Source: Hepsetus odoe (Eukaryota; Chordata; Actinopteri; Characiformes; Hepsetidae). From it: a DNA stretch of 64,000 nt. The notes under the pieces were generated by a model, which made no database searches, was not told the origin of the DNA, and worked only from the letters and a program-made list of their open reading frames with translations. Positions 10,791 through 21,200 of the stretch are shown piece after piece; the stretch's first letter is position 1; each line of letters begins with the position of its first letter. Both the position numbers and the translations under genes were made by a program. The stretch is taken from positions 12,454,798 through 12,518,797 of the forward strand of contig CM029387.1 of the NCBI GenBank assembly GCA_017165825.1. The letters are read 5' to 3'.

Positions 10791-11670
10791 TCACTGTGGC
10801 AATTTTGCTGCCATATTTTGGGAAAGCATGTATGATCCTCTCCAGTTAGGATGAAGACCGTCCCTTTTATAAAGGCCAGGCCGTTCCCAAAAGAGGTCCC
10901 AATTATTTATGAAGGCTATGCTTTTAGATGCACACCAAGTCTCTAGCCAGCGGTTGAAAGAGAGCAGCCTACTGTAGGTTACATCTCCTCTAAAGAGAAT
11001 TGGCAAGGGACCAGACACAATTAAGTTCTGACATTTAGTTTCAGCTTTTGAACACATAGAGATGAAGTTCCTCTTTAATACCTCGGATTGTTGGGACTTT
11101 ATATCGTTAGTTCCAGCGTGAACAACCAAGGTCGGAACTTCATTGCTGGAATAAGAGTCCAATCGTGCCTCGATGTCAGAGACTCTGGCCCCGGGGAGGC
11201 ATTTCACAGAAACCGCTGGTTTAGGACGGCTAGGAACGCTAACATTCCTAACAATCGAGTCGCCAATTATGAGCACCTTCTCCGCTTCAGCAGGCGCGCT
11301 GCCGAGAGCAGAGTACCTGTTCGTCAGCCGGATTGAAGACTGGTGTGCAGGAGGTCCATTCTTTGAGCTCCTGGACCCCCGTTTGGCGGTCACCCAGCGC
11401 TGGTGCTGGCTCCAAACCGGCTACGGTTGGGCCCGGAGGGTCTTCAGCCGAGTCTAACTCGGCCAGCGGCTCCAACTGAGCCGGAACTACGCGTCCCTCG
11501 GTCTGACTACACTGTGATAAAGTACTAATGTGCCCCTCCAGAACACGAATCCTGTCCTCCAACTGCGTTACAGTTACACATTTCCTACAGGTGTAAGAGT
11601 CTACATAGTTGGACGGACAGTCTACGCTGTACATACCGCACGATAAACACAGCACAAAAGAGGATGTCAT
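10791..11670 (-). pseudogene. L2-type LINE ORF1 with SGNH esterase domain, one frameshift
   Basis: ORF1 of CR1/L2 elements binds the element RNA; some forms carry a GDSL/SGNH-hydrolase domain. Here an ATG at 11670 opens a frame with paired cysteines (CLSCG, YTCRKC) and a short heptad-like segment (QLEDRIRVLEGHIS), then an acidic/proline linker; it stops at 11287. The overlapping frame 11393-10791 (200 aa) holds the SGNH domain: block I VLIIGDSIV, block III HAGTNDI, block V DGLHPNWRG. The nucleophile Ser, the Asn and the Asp-His pair are all present. The frames overlap by about 107 nt, so a single-base indel between 11290 and 11390 probably broke one original ORF1. ORF2 starts 118 bp downstream. 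Confidence 0.75.
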
Positions 11671-11759
11671 GGTAACACTTACGTTAAATGTGGAAGTTTT
11701 TTTATCAAGAAAGCGTTGTGTCCGAGGCCACGAAGTTTGCTGCTTGTTCAGTCCGGGTC

Positions 11760-13412
11760 TCTTTCCCACAATGCACCGCCGCGACCAGAAGCCATGGATG
11801 ACTGCGGAGGTGCGCATACTCCTGAGAACCCGGGACAAAGCCTTCAAGTCAGGAGACGAGGCTGCCCTAAGAAAAGCGAGGGACAACCTGTCTCGGGCCA
11901 TCAGAGCAGCCAAGCAAACTTACGCACAGAGAATCCATGGCCACATCAGGAACACCAGTGACACACGGCGCATGTGGCAGGGCATTCAGGCCCTCACCAA
12001 CTACAGGACATCTCCACCTGCCTGTGATGGTGACTCCTCCCTTCCAGATGCGCGGAACCACTTCTACGCACGGTTTGATGCGGCGAACAACACAGAAATG
12101 AGGACGCCCATCCCTCCTCCAAATGACCAGGTTCTCTGTCTGATCACGGCAGAGGTGAGAAGATCTCTACTGAGAGTCAACCCAACAGAAAGCTGCTGGT
12201 CCAGACAACATACAAAGTCGTGTGCTCAGAGGATGTGCAGAACAACTGGCAGATGTTCTCACCGACATCTTCAACATCTCTCTCTCCCGGTGTCAAAGAA
12301 ATCATCTGTCTCCTGCCTCAATGACTATTGTCCCGTCGCACTCACACCTATTATCATGAAGTGCTTCGAGAGGCTGGTCATGAGGCACACCAAGACTCAA
12401 ATCCCCTCCTCACTGGATCCACTGCAGTTTGCTTATCGTCCCAACCGCTCAACGGACGATGCAATCTCCACCATCCTCCACCTGGCCCTTTCTCATCTGC
12501 ACAGAAAGGACAGTTATGTCAGAATGCTGTTCATCGATTACAGTTCAGCATTCAACACCATCATCCCTCAGCATCTGAGTGAGAAGCTGAGGCTGCTGGG
12601 TCTGAACACCTCCCTCTGTAACTGGATCCTGGACTTCCTGACTGGGAGACCCCAGTTAGTCAGGATCAGTAGCAGCACCTCCAACACCATCACGCTGAGC
12701 ACAGGGGCCCCTCAGGGCTGTGTGCTCAGCCCACTGCTGCTCACACTGATGACCCATGACTGTGCAGCCATGCACAGCTCGAACCACATCATCAAATTCG
12801 CTGATGATACAACTGTGGTGGGTCTGATCAGCGGTGGTGACGAGGCAGCATACAGAGAGGAGATAGAACAGCTGACGGACTGGCATAGAATCAACAACCT
12901 GTCTCTGAACGTCGACAAGACTAAAGAGATGGTTCTTGACTTCGGGAGACCACGTCGAGACCATGCTCCACTGAATATCAACACCTCACCTGTGGAGATG
13001 GTCCAGAGCACCAAGTTTCTTGGCCCAGCAGCGTCTCTACTTCCTGCGCAGACTAAGAAAAGCCCATCTTCCAAAACCCATCCTCACCATCTTCTACAGG
13101 GGAACCATCGAGAGCATCCTGAGCAGCTGCATCACTGCCTGGTACGGGAACTGCAACGTCTCAGACTGCAAGTCCCTACAACAGGTAATGAGAACAGCTG
13201 AGAAGATCATCGGGGCCTCTCTGCCTCCTGTTCAGGACATTTTCACCAACTGCTGCATCCACAAAGCAACCAGCATTGTGGATGATCCCACACACCTGTC
13301 CTACACTCTCTTCTCCCTCCTGCCATCCGGGAAAAGGTTCCGCAGCATACGGGCCTCCACTTCCAGGATGAGAAACAGTTTCTTCCCCCTGGCCATCAGA
13401 CTCTTGAACTGA
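11760..13412 (+). pseudogene. Rex1 reverse transcriptase, 3' part of the split element
   Basis: The frame from 11609 reads antisense L2 leader first and becomes Rex1 near QKPWMTAEVR. Recognisable blocks are MWQGIQALTNYR, CLNDYCPVALTPIIMKCFERL, LQFAYRPNRSTDDAI, FIDYSSAFNTIIP, LSTGAPQGCVLSPLL and the active site FADDTTVVG. A frameshifted patch at about 12190-12300 scrambles the block normally reading GPDN. After KFLG (near 13020) a small deletion shifts the frame, and the C-terminus (AQQRLYFLRRLRK to FFPLAIRLLN) continues in the frame 13020-13412. The catalytic motif survives, but the copy is broken. Confidence 0.85.
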
Positions 13413-13775
13413 TAATCACTTTAACACTGCAATACTTTATTACTTATTACTAATATTTATTTTTTGCACCTGCACTTTAACAAAAACACTGCTGCTCCAT
13501 CATACCGCCAGTAACATGGGCTGCTTTGTTCTGCGACACCGCAAGAACAAAGCAGCGTCGGATGAATGTACTGAATGTTCTGTCTATTGTCCTGTCTGTT
13601 GTTGTCGCACTTGTCTGCCTGTCTTGTCCTATGTCTTAAGTCATGTCTTATGTCATCTTATGTGTAGCACCAGGGTCTTGGAGCAACGTTATTTCGTTTC
13701 ACTATGTACTGTGTATATGGTTGAAATGACAATAAAATCCTACTTGACTTGACTTGGCTTGACTAAAATAGGTAA

Positions 13776-14940
13776 TTAATTGTTTTCCCCTGTACTTGTA
13801 ATTGAACTAGAGTAGTAAACTGGCATTAGCTGCACTGTTCCATGAATGAACTTTCCTGACCTGGGGATATTAATGGCATAATATGAATTTAGACATGTGT
13901 ACCAAGCTCCAATGTCTACCATCATGGGTGTGTTTTTGCCATGAACCTGAACCTGCAGCACTGGTTCCTCATCAGCTGATTTACATGCCATTAAGAGCTG
14001 ACCCTCCTTTGTAGGACTGTCTGGGCCTCCCTAGCATCCATGTTGTCCACCCCAGTAATTCACTGGACCAGAATTTTGATTTGGTCATGGCTGTCCTGGA
14101 CTTGGGTTTTGCTCTTAATTGTTCTTGACCCATCCATTGACCTACCTCCATTGGGTGTGTGCTGCTTTTCCACACCCACAACAAACTCCAGGTGGGCCTT
14201 GAGGCTTTTGTTACTGTTGTTTGCCTCTGGGTTTGGTCCACACTGATGCACACTGGAACTGAGGGAGTTGTAGACTGTGATGGTTGTTGGACCCCATTCA
14301 TTTCCTCAAAGGTGGTGCAGGATTTGGTCTCACTGGCATTTGAGATTCCTGTATAGTTTTCTCTTCCACAACTATAGCTTGAGTCCATTTTTTTTTAGCT
14401 TTTCCTATGAGTTCTCCTACATTTTTCAGTACTTCTCTTTCCTGCTCTTTGGCTCTCTTTTCAGTCTCTTTTCAGTCTGCCCACAGCATGTACAACAATG
14501 AGACACAAATTCATCAAAAGTCTTTTCAGTTAGTCCCCCTACATCTTCCAGTCTGCTTTTGACACTTTCTGGAAGGCCATTCAGCACCATTGTACGAAAG
14601 ACCACTCTCATTTTTTTGGTCTGGGTCACTTCCTGCTTCTGCTCAAAAACTTTTTTTTTCATTTGATGTTCATAAGCAGAGGGATTTTCAGTCTCTCCTG
14701 TCAGCTTTCCCTTCAGAGTCTTCAGGTCCAACTTTCTTGGATAAACTTCATTGCGTGCCACAACTCGTTGCCATATGGATGGAACTCCACACTCTCATGG
14801 GTTGCATCTACAGCATGATTCTCCAAGAATGCTTTTGTCATGATGTCTTCCATCGCAATCTGTCCAATTATTGCCAGTAAGGCTTTCATATCTCCTATGG
14901 CTAGGAGGCACCCATGTCTTTTCTTCAAAGACCACTATCT
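13776..14940 (-). pseudogene. Endogenous retrovirus gag-protease remnant
   Basis: Read on the minus strand from 14928: a capsid-like segment with an FHPYGNELW motif, a second segment at 14761-14426 resembling the capsid C-terminal region (GLPESVKSRLEDVGGLTEK) followed by cysteines and basic residues, a low-complexity segment (14388-13981), and a retropepsin-like piece at 13991-13776 whose active-site motif reads VDIGA where VDTGA is expected. The pieces lie in different frames with stops between them. No polymerase, envelope or LTR was recognised. This is an old, non-functional copy next to the Rex1 3' end. Confidence 0.55.
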
Positions 14941-15124
14941 ATTTTTGAGACCCTTCGTGCAGATCAGGTAGAATTTTGAGCAACCCCTCCAGACCCAGGA
15001 TCTGCCATGGTATGCAATAAGCATGTCTTCCCTTAATCAGTATTGATGCTTGCCATCCCATATACTCTTCCTGATCTTAATCTCCTTCCTGGTTCTGTCT
15101 AAATTTCAATATTCTCTTCATCTT

Positions 15125-15330
15125 CCAATACTGGGGCAGCGGTGGATTGGTGGAAGACTGGGGCTCGATTCCCTGGCAGGGACCTTAGTGGTGGCCTAGT
15201 GGTTAGGGAGTTGGCCCCAGGATCCGAAGGTTGTGTGTTTGAATCCCAGACCAATAGGTTGTGCTGAGGTACCACTGAGTAAGGTACTAACCCTGTCACT
15301 TCTCACTGTGTGTTGTGCTGTTTCACAATG
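15125..15330 (+). mobile_element. Family-1 SINE with tRNA-Asp-like upstream module
   Basis: The SINE head (ggtggcctagtggttaggga, A-box-like) and a B-box-like gtttgaatcccag are followed by a shortened body (gaggtaccactgagtaaggtac). Immediately upstream, 15140-15180 resembles the 3' half of the tRNA-Asp-like sequence at 25615 (tggaagactggggctcgatt). Confidence 0.65.
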
Positions 15331-15334
15331 TTCT

Positions 15335-15865
15335 TACCCGCACCACTCACCATAGTGCACCACTAGTAATGTCGCTGGTGCTGCTGTACATGCCATCGCA
15401 CTGTTTCATTTCTGTGTCTGTCACTACTGGATCCTGCTCATTACTGACCCCCTCATTCCATTTCTCTCCCCACATGTCCGGGGGGCCCGTTGTGGTCATC
15501 ACCTGAGTCCAATGCCGAGCTACCATCTGGTCTGTGTGATGCATCTGATGCGCCAAGGGACCCTGGCGGCTCATTGGTACCTGGAAGAAACTTGGGACTC
15601 CTCACTGATCCTGGAGTTTAAAACCAAACGAACTCTGTACTGTTAGTATACCCAAGGGGGTTGGGTAGCCGGTTGACCTTGGACCCTCAGAGGTTTTTTT
15701 CTCCACATAGTGGAGTTTTTGGTTCCTCTCCTCCGTAGTCGTCCGGCTTAAACATCTTAAACATCTATTACTGTAACCTGTTCCATCATCAACCATCAAT
15801 GTAAAGTGCCTTGGGGCATCTTTGTTGTAAAAGGCGCTATACAAGAATAAATTAACGTGAATTGA
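15335..15865 (+). mobile_element. L2-type LINE 3' UTR, 5'-truncated copy
   Basis: It is nearly collinear with 7725-7200 read on the other strand, from ttcttacccgcaccac to ggcgctatacaagaataaatt. No coding sequence remains. Confidence 0.85.
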
Positions 15866-15879
15866 ATGTCAATATTCAC

Positions 15880-16135
15880 AAGCAGCGGTGGCCTAGTGGT
15901 TAGGGATTTGGCCACAGGATTGGAAGATTGTAGATTCAAACCCCTTACCTGTAGGCTGCCCTGAGGTACCCTTGAGCAACGTACTGTCCCTGTCACTGTG
16001 TCCCTGGGGACTTTCAATAGCTGCCCATTGCTGCATGGTGTTTGCATGGGTTAAATGCAGAGGTCCAATTTTGTTGTGGTTTGCTGTGCTGTGACCTTGC
16101 AATGACAAGGGTTCCCTTTCACTTCACTTGAGAGG
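15880..16135 (+). mobile_element. tRNA-derived SINE (family 1)
   Basis: A nearly complete copy: head gcagcggtggcctagtggtt, body ctgaggtacccttgagcaac and cacttagcc-free tail ending near gggttaaatgcagagg and tgcaatgacaaggg. It begins just after the truncated L2 3' end. Confidence 0.75.
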
Positions 16136-16139
16136 CCAT

Positions 16140-17070
16140 TGTCTAGCATGTCCTCACTTATGTTTTGTTACCTGGGCTAACTAAGAACTTCTGCCATATT
16201 AGATGCGCTTGTGTCACATATGTCCCTATGTGGCCTGACCTGTAATGTTTGTTTTTCATGTTTTTCTTTATTACATCTCACACGTTTCCCATGTGTGAGA
16301 ATTCCATTCAGTGCTTACTGGCTGATAGGCCATGAGCCCAAAGAGGAAAGTTTAGAGATAGTGTACTTACTGTTATCTTTGAGGTTATGTCCATACTACA
16401 TGTCATTTGCCATTGTCCTTTACATCTTTCATCAGCTTCTTACATCTTCTCCTAAGTCACCAGATGAAAGACCCAATTATTTTGTCTGCATGCCAGGATG
16501 ATCATAACCACACTCCTAATCCTTACACTAGCTGTGGGCAACATAGCTATTATTCATCAGAAACACGTACATAATCCATACTAGCTACAGTTCATGTACA
16601 TCCCGTTATTGGTGCGCAATAACATTCTTCACAGCCCTTGGTTTAAGCAAAAGCCTCCCAGACCTGGCATCACTTATTAGCTTGCCATCCAGTCCAGTAA
16701 AGCTAGATAGTCAACTGAATGCTTAGAAAATGTTTCATTGTGCATTAGGTCATGTAACAAAATTAAAATGCAAAAGACAGTTTAGCAGATTATAAGAGGG
16801 CACTTACACTAGTAAACTCAACCTAATAACCCACATTAATAGAATCTAATAAAAACAATCCCAAATTTATATTCAACACAATATCTACATTTACAAAGAA
16901 GGGGTAGTGGAACCTCAAATACCTACAATGTAGAGTAGTGAAAAATTTCAGGATTTATTTTGCAGTAGGGTTAAAACAATTGGACAAAACATAGTACCAA
17001 AGATTGACCTCATTTCAACTATTTCATCCTCCAAATCCTCTATTTGCATCCTTAATTCAGTTACTACCAG
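16140..17070. other. No recognised gene
   Basis: AT-rich sequence. The small plus-strand frame at 16211-16501 (96 aa) has hydrophobic runs but no family motif that I recognise. Nothing else is supported. Confidence 0.3.
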
Positions 17071-17079
17071 AGTATTTAA

Positions 17080-17430
17080 AGAATGGCAATAATAATCAGA
17101 CCTCTTTTAGAAAGAATTTGCAAATTTCTCAACCTGCAGTATGTGCCAAAAACATTTATAGTAGCAGTTATTAAGCCTTTACTTAAGAAACCAAACCTTG
17201 ATCCATTTATCAAATTACCTATCAATTTCTATCTTGCCATTTATAATAAAGATTCTGGACAAAACTCTGGCCTAGCAGTTGTGATCATATTTGCAAAAGA
17301 ATATCATCTTTATTATAATTATATAACAATAGAATTTGTAAAATTTCAAAATTAAAATTTGTTTTGCCTTTTTATAGCACTGAAATAGTGCTAGTGAAAG
17401 CAGTAACTGATCTAATAGCAAATGATTTTT
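17080..17430 (+). mobile_element. Old L2-type RT fragment
   Basis: The plus-strand frame at 17083 reads VIKPLLKKPNLDPF and LPINFYL, matching the RT block that reads LKKPNLDPHSPSNYRPIS in the complete L2 at 7.7-10.7 kb. Further on, near 17385, AVTDLIAND matches the block after STETAL. Stops separate the pieces. Confidence 0.6.
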
Positions 17431-17435
17431 CACCT

Positions 17436-17525
17436 TGCCCTTGGGGCAACCTATTGGTCTGGGATTCAAACCCATGATCTTTCAAGCTTGCGGCCTAATC
17501 CCTAACCACTAGGCCACCGCTGTGC
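17436..17525 (-). mobile_element. SINE family 1, head only
   Basis: Minus-strand head with ctaaccactaggccaccgct, a B-box-like gggattcaaaccc and cttggggcaacctattggtc. A smaller remnant of the same head (ctaaccactaggccaccactg) lies at 17863-17886. Confidence 0.7.
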
Positions 17526-18137
17526 CATTCAATTTAACTTATAAAATGAACTTTTTCTTTTTCGATTAACCGGTGCAGACTATTGGATGAGTGTGCCTTT
17601 TGAGTCTTGGTTTCTTTCAGCCAGCCTGGATAAGAAGGTAATTGTCCGAAAAATATTGGCTGGAATTAAATCTGTTATGAACAATGCTGAACATACAAAC
17701 ACACTTCATAGTGTTGTGGTAGAGGAGCACTTTTAGCTGTGGACTGACTAGCATAAAGTGCTCCTAGAATGCCACAGAAAATCTTTCCTCCACTAGCCAT
17801 TTGATTCTACACCCTTACGTTTTGCCTTCTGAAATGCAACTAAGTACAGATTTAGGGCCAGCTCCCTAACCACTAGGCCACCACTGCAATCAACCATCTT
17901 TAAGTCTGAAGAGCTAAAAATCCTAATATAATGGAAAACAAATCATTATGGAAAATTGCCCCCAACAATTCTACGGACTATTAGTCCCTAGTAGTTCTCT
18001 TACATAGGTAAAATACAAACTCCTGCTAAACTATATATCAACTGACCTACATAGAACTTACAAAAAACTGTTTAGAAATATTACACAAAAAAAAAAAAAA
18101 AAGTTAGGAGCTTTTAAAACCAAGAATGGGGAAAAAC

Positions 18138-18143
18138 TTTATT
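18138..18143 (-). terminator. Candidate polyadenylation signal of trnau1ap
   Basis: Minus-strand AATAAA, 118 nt downstream of the trnau1ap stop codon, in a short 3' UTR with no earlier canonical hexamer that I could see. Confidence 0.5.
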
Positions 18144-18260
18144 GGGTGAAGAAAGCAACACACGAAGAAATATATAAAACAAATCAAATGCAGATTTTTA
18201 AGCTGAAGAATTGTGTAAAAGGCATTTTCAGTTAAAGACCGATACATCCAGGACAGGCCA

Positions 18261-21200
18261 TCAGGAGCAGTTTACAGAGATTTCCGATGTGGCACTATCC
18301 AAAGGCTGCCAGTAGCAATCCATGAGTGAATCATAAAGCTCCTCACTACGCTCCATGTACTGCTTATTCAGTGCTTCCACATCCACCTGTGGGTTTGGAT
18401 CTTTTTATAAAAAAAAAATAAATAAATAAAAAATTACATGCACCTTTATAAACATTCCATAATCCCTTTATTTTACATACAATAATTTATTTGAGCAAAA
18501 CTACTTTATTATGAACACAGCCATCCTGCTATTATTTTGAAATGAGGAAAATACAACCAAAACAATACCTGATTTTTCCTGTTAAACCAAAAAAAAAAAA
18601 AACTATTCACTCTGTGTCCAAAGGTCTGTAGACACATGCTTATCCATTTTTTCTTTAAAAAAAAAAAAAAAAAATCAGTTTCTCTCCAATGACTAGACTA
18701 GACTAGTCTAGACCAGGGCCCGTTGACTGCATTCAATTACATGGGCACATGTTCAGTCAGTTTAATTCTTTGTGACAAACAGATTCCATTATGATTATCT
18801 TTTCTACTGCTCCAATTTTAAGGGACGCCACAGCAGATTCAGTTTCCTTGTCTTCCTGGAAAGCCAGCGTGTCAGCTCTAACCATATCCATAAACATCCT
18901 CTTTGACCTTCCTATTCTCTTTCCTAGCAGCTCAACATCCTTCTCCCATTATAATACTCTCCTCCCCTCTGTACATGTCTAAACCAATGCCATCTTGCTT
19001 CTCTCCAAATCTTCCAACCTGAGTTGTCCCTCAAATATACTCATTTTTTTAATCCTGTCCATCCTTGTCACTGCCAACACTAATCTCAGCATCTTTAACT
19101 CAGACATATGCAGCTCCACTGTCTGTCTATTTGTCAACACCAACCTGTCTGGCATAGCTCCTCTTTCGGCCATCCTGTAAACCTTTTCCGTTCCTGGTCT
19201 GTCTGTCACAAATCGCTCCTCTACCCATTCCAACCTGCCTGGACTCTCTCCTTCACCTTTCTTCCACAATCCATTACTCTTAACTGTTGCTCAAGTATTG
19301 AAACTCTTCCACCTTCTCCCCCTTTACTCCCTGTATCCTAAACATTCCAGAAATCACCTTTAGATTTACACTCATATTCTGTCTTCTCCTACTTTCATTC
19401 CTCTCCTCTCTAGAGCATATCGCCATCTCTTCAGGGTCTCCTCATGATGCTCCCTACTCTTGCTACAGATCACAATGTCACCTCTGTAACATTGCCCTCA
19501 TACATATCTTGTACCACTCTGACATTTCCCTGCCACTCCGGAACTTCATACAAGACCACAACTCCTAAAAAAAATAAGTACTTCAAAACGATCATGAAGT
19601 AACTATGTATATAAAAAACTGTATTTTAGACAAATCTGAGCCTATGGTAGCTGTTTGATTTGTTGCTAGGAAAAAAAAAAGTATATATATTTTATTACCT
19701 TCATTGTCTTCCTCAATCTCTTCAGTTACATCATGAGATTGCTGCAAAGTAAAATGAGTGGAAAAATATGATCTACTACTCACAAAAGGGGGAAATAAAA
19801 AAAAAAAAAAAAAAAAAAACAACAACATGTTCTATAGACACTAAATTTACCATATGATTAAAATATCCCTCTAACTACTTGACAAAACCATTAAGGAATT
19901 CCCTTAGATTCAGCCACAACAGCATTAGTAAGGTGGAGTTCATATGTTGGCAAATCCCAGTTAGCCTATTTCCCAGTCAGCATTCAAATGTTTTCCATTA
20001 GGTTCTGGCTGTTTTACAGTTTGGTCTGTATGAGGGCCAGTTATTACATTTCTAGATTTGTACAAGGGAACAGGAAAAGTCTTCATTAAAATGGTTGCAA
20101 CGAGGAACAGTGGATGCAAACTCTGTTCCTAAAGCTGGGCCCACAATGTAGAGTGTCCACATATTTTAGTCCATGTAGTAAAACTAAGAATTGTGCCTCC
20201 TTACCTCTGTGGTTGTGTGCATGTCAGGGGGTATCGGAGGCATTCCCATTGGAGGGGGCGGTCCCATCATTCCATGATGAACCGGAGGAGGGGTGGCATA
20301 AGGATTATAGCCATAATTGTAACTGTTGTACTGGTCATAGCCCCAGTGCTGATAGTAATTATTGTAGGGCTGCTGATAATACTGCTGTTGGTAATTGCTG
20401 TTGTAGCTGTGATTCTGACTATGGTAGCTGTTTGATTTGTTGCTGGGGGGGAAAAAAAAGACATGAAATTTGTAATTGATTTCTATTTTAGCACTTAATA
20501 TCCATAGCAATTTTGCATTAAAAACCCCAACACACCTCAAAAAACACGAGCAATAAAACCAATTTATTTTGTTTACATCTAGATTTGTTAAATAACATCT
20601 TGTATAGCTAACAAGCCAGTTTTTCAGGCAAGTAAATGTATTTGATACATGAGAGGCTAACAGCACTCAGTGTACCACAACAAAATGCTTCTCAGCATTT
20701 AACCTATACATACACACTGTGCAGTAGCACTTTATCAGGAGCATTTTACAAACATCTGGCATATCCCGTTAAAAAAAAGGAAACCACTGTACTAAAGACA
20801 CCAAACATGTTGGTTATGAAAAATGAGTAAATGACGGGCAAATTGTGAAGTTCCATTCAGGGAACAAAGTGAAATGAAACTGACTCATTTTGAATACACA
20901 GCAAAGCACAACAAAACGCATCCTCTGCATTTAACCCATACACACAGTGTAGCAGTGGGTAGCCATATCTGGGACTCGAACCCATGACCTTCTGATTCTG
21001 GGACCCTATTCCCTAACCAGTAGGCTACCTCCTAGTGAAGAGAAAGCTAAGACTCAAGCAACAAACCATCTAACCAGAAACCCAAGCAGTAAGTCAAGAC
21101 AGAACCCATGTACTAGGATCTAAACTGCTTCTATAGTGACTTTCCTTTTCCTTTCTTCTCCACACACAGTTCCGGTCTAAGATCTCAATTTTGGGCCCAA

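Larger units (their letters stand above)
7190..11710 (-). mobile_element. Nearly full-length L2-type (CR1/L2 group) LINE
   Basis: The element is read on the minus strand. A 5' UTR and ORF1 start near 11670, ORF2 occupies 10673-7701, a 3' UTR of about 500 bp follows, and it ends in short tandem tcaatt units at 7190-7212, the usual L2 terminus. The 5' boundary lies between about 11690 and 11760. ORF2 is uninterrupted and ORF1 has one apparent frameshift. Three shorter copies of the same 3' region lie at 3925, 15335 and 46680, so this family has been mobile here repeatedly. Confidence 0.88.
6600..13764 (+). mobile_element. Rex1/Babar LINE interrupted by an L2-type LINE
   Basis: This is a plus-strand Rex1 element in two parts. 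The 5' part (about 6600-7188) carries the endonuclease region with ILASVRSLDNKLD and VFVFTE; an internal deletion then joins this to GHSDHISVLL and LQDCFERTDWDIF. The 3' part (from about 11760) resumes at QKPWMTAEVR, just before the RT domain, and ends in a 3' UTR with a gacttgacttg tail at 13741-13764. The 4.5 kb between them is an antisense L2-type element. The element is dead: endonuclease deletion, frameshifts and the insertion. Confidence 0.85.

Noticed and set aside
16211..16501. 96-aa frame with hydrophobic runs, considered as a membrane protein or receptor fragment
   Set aside because: There are no conserved receptor motifs, no splice context and no continuation; it is compatible with chance in AT-rich DNA.
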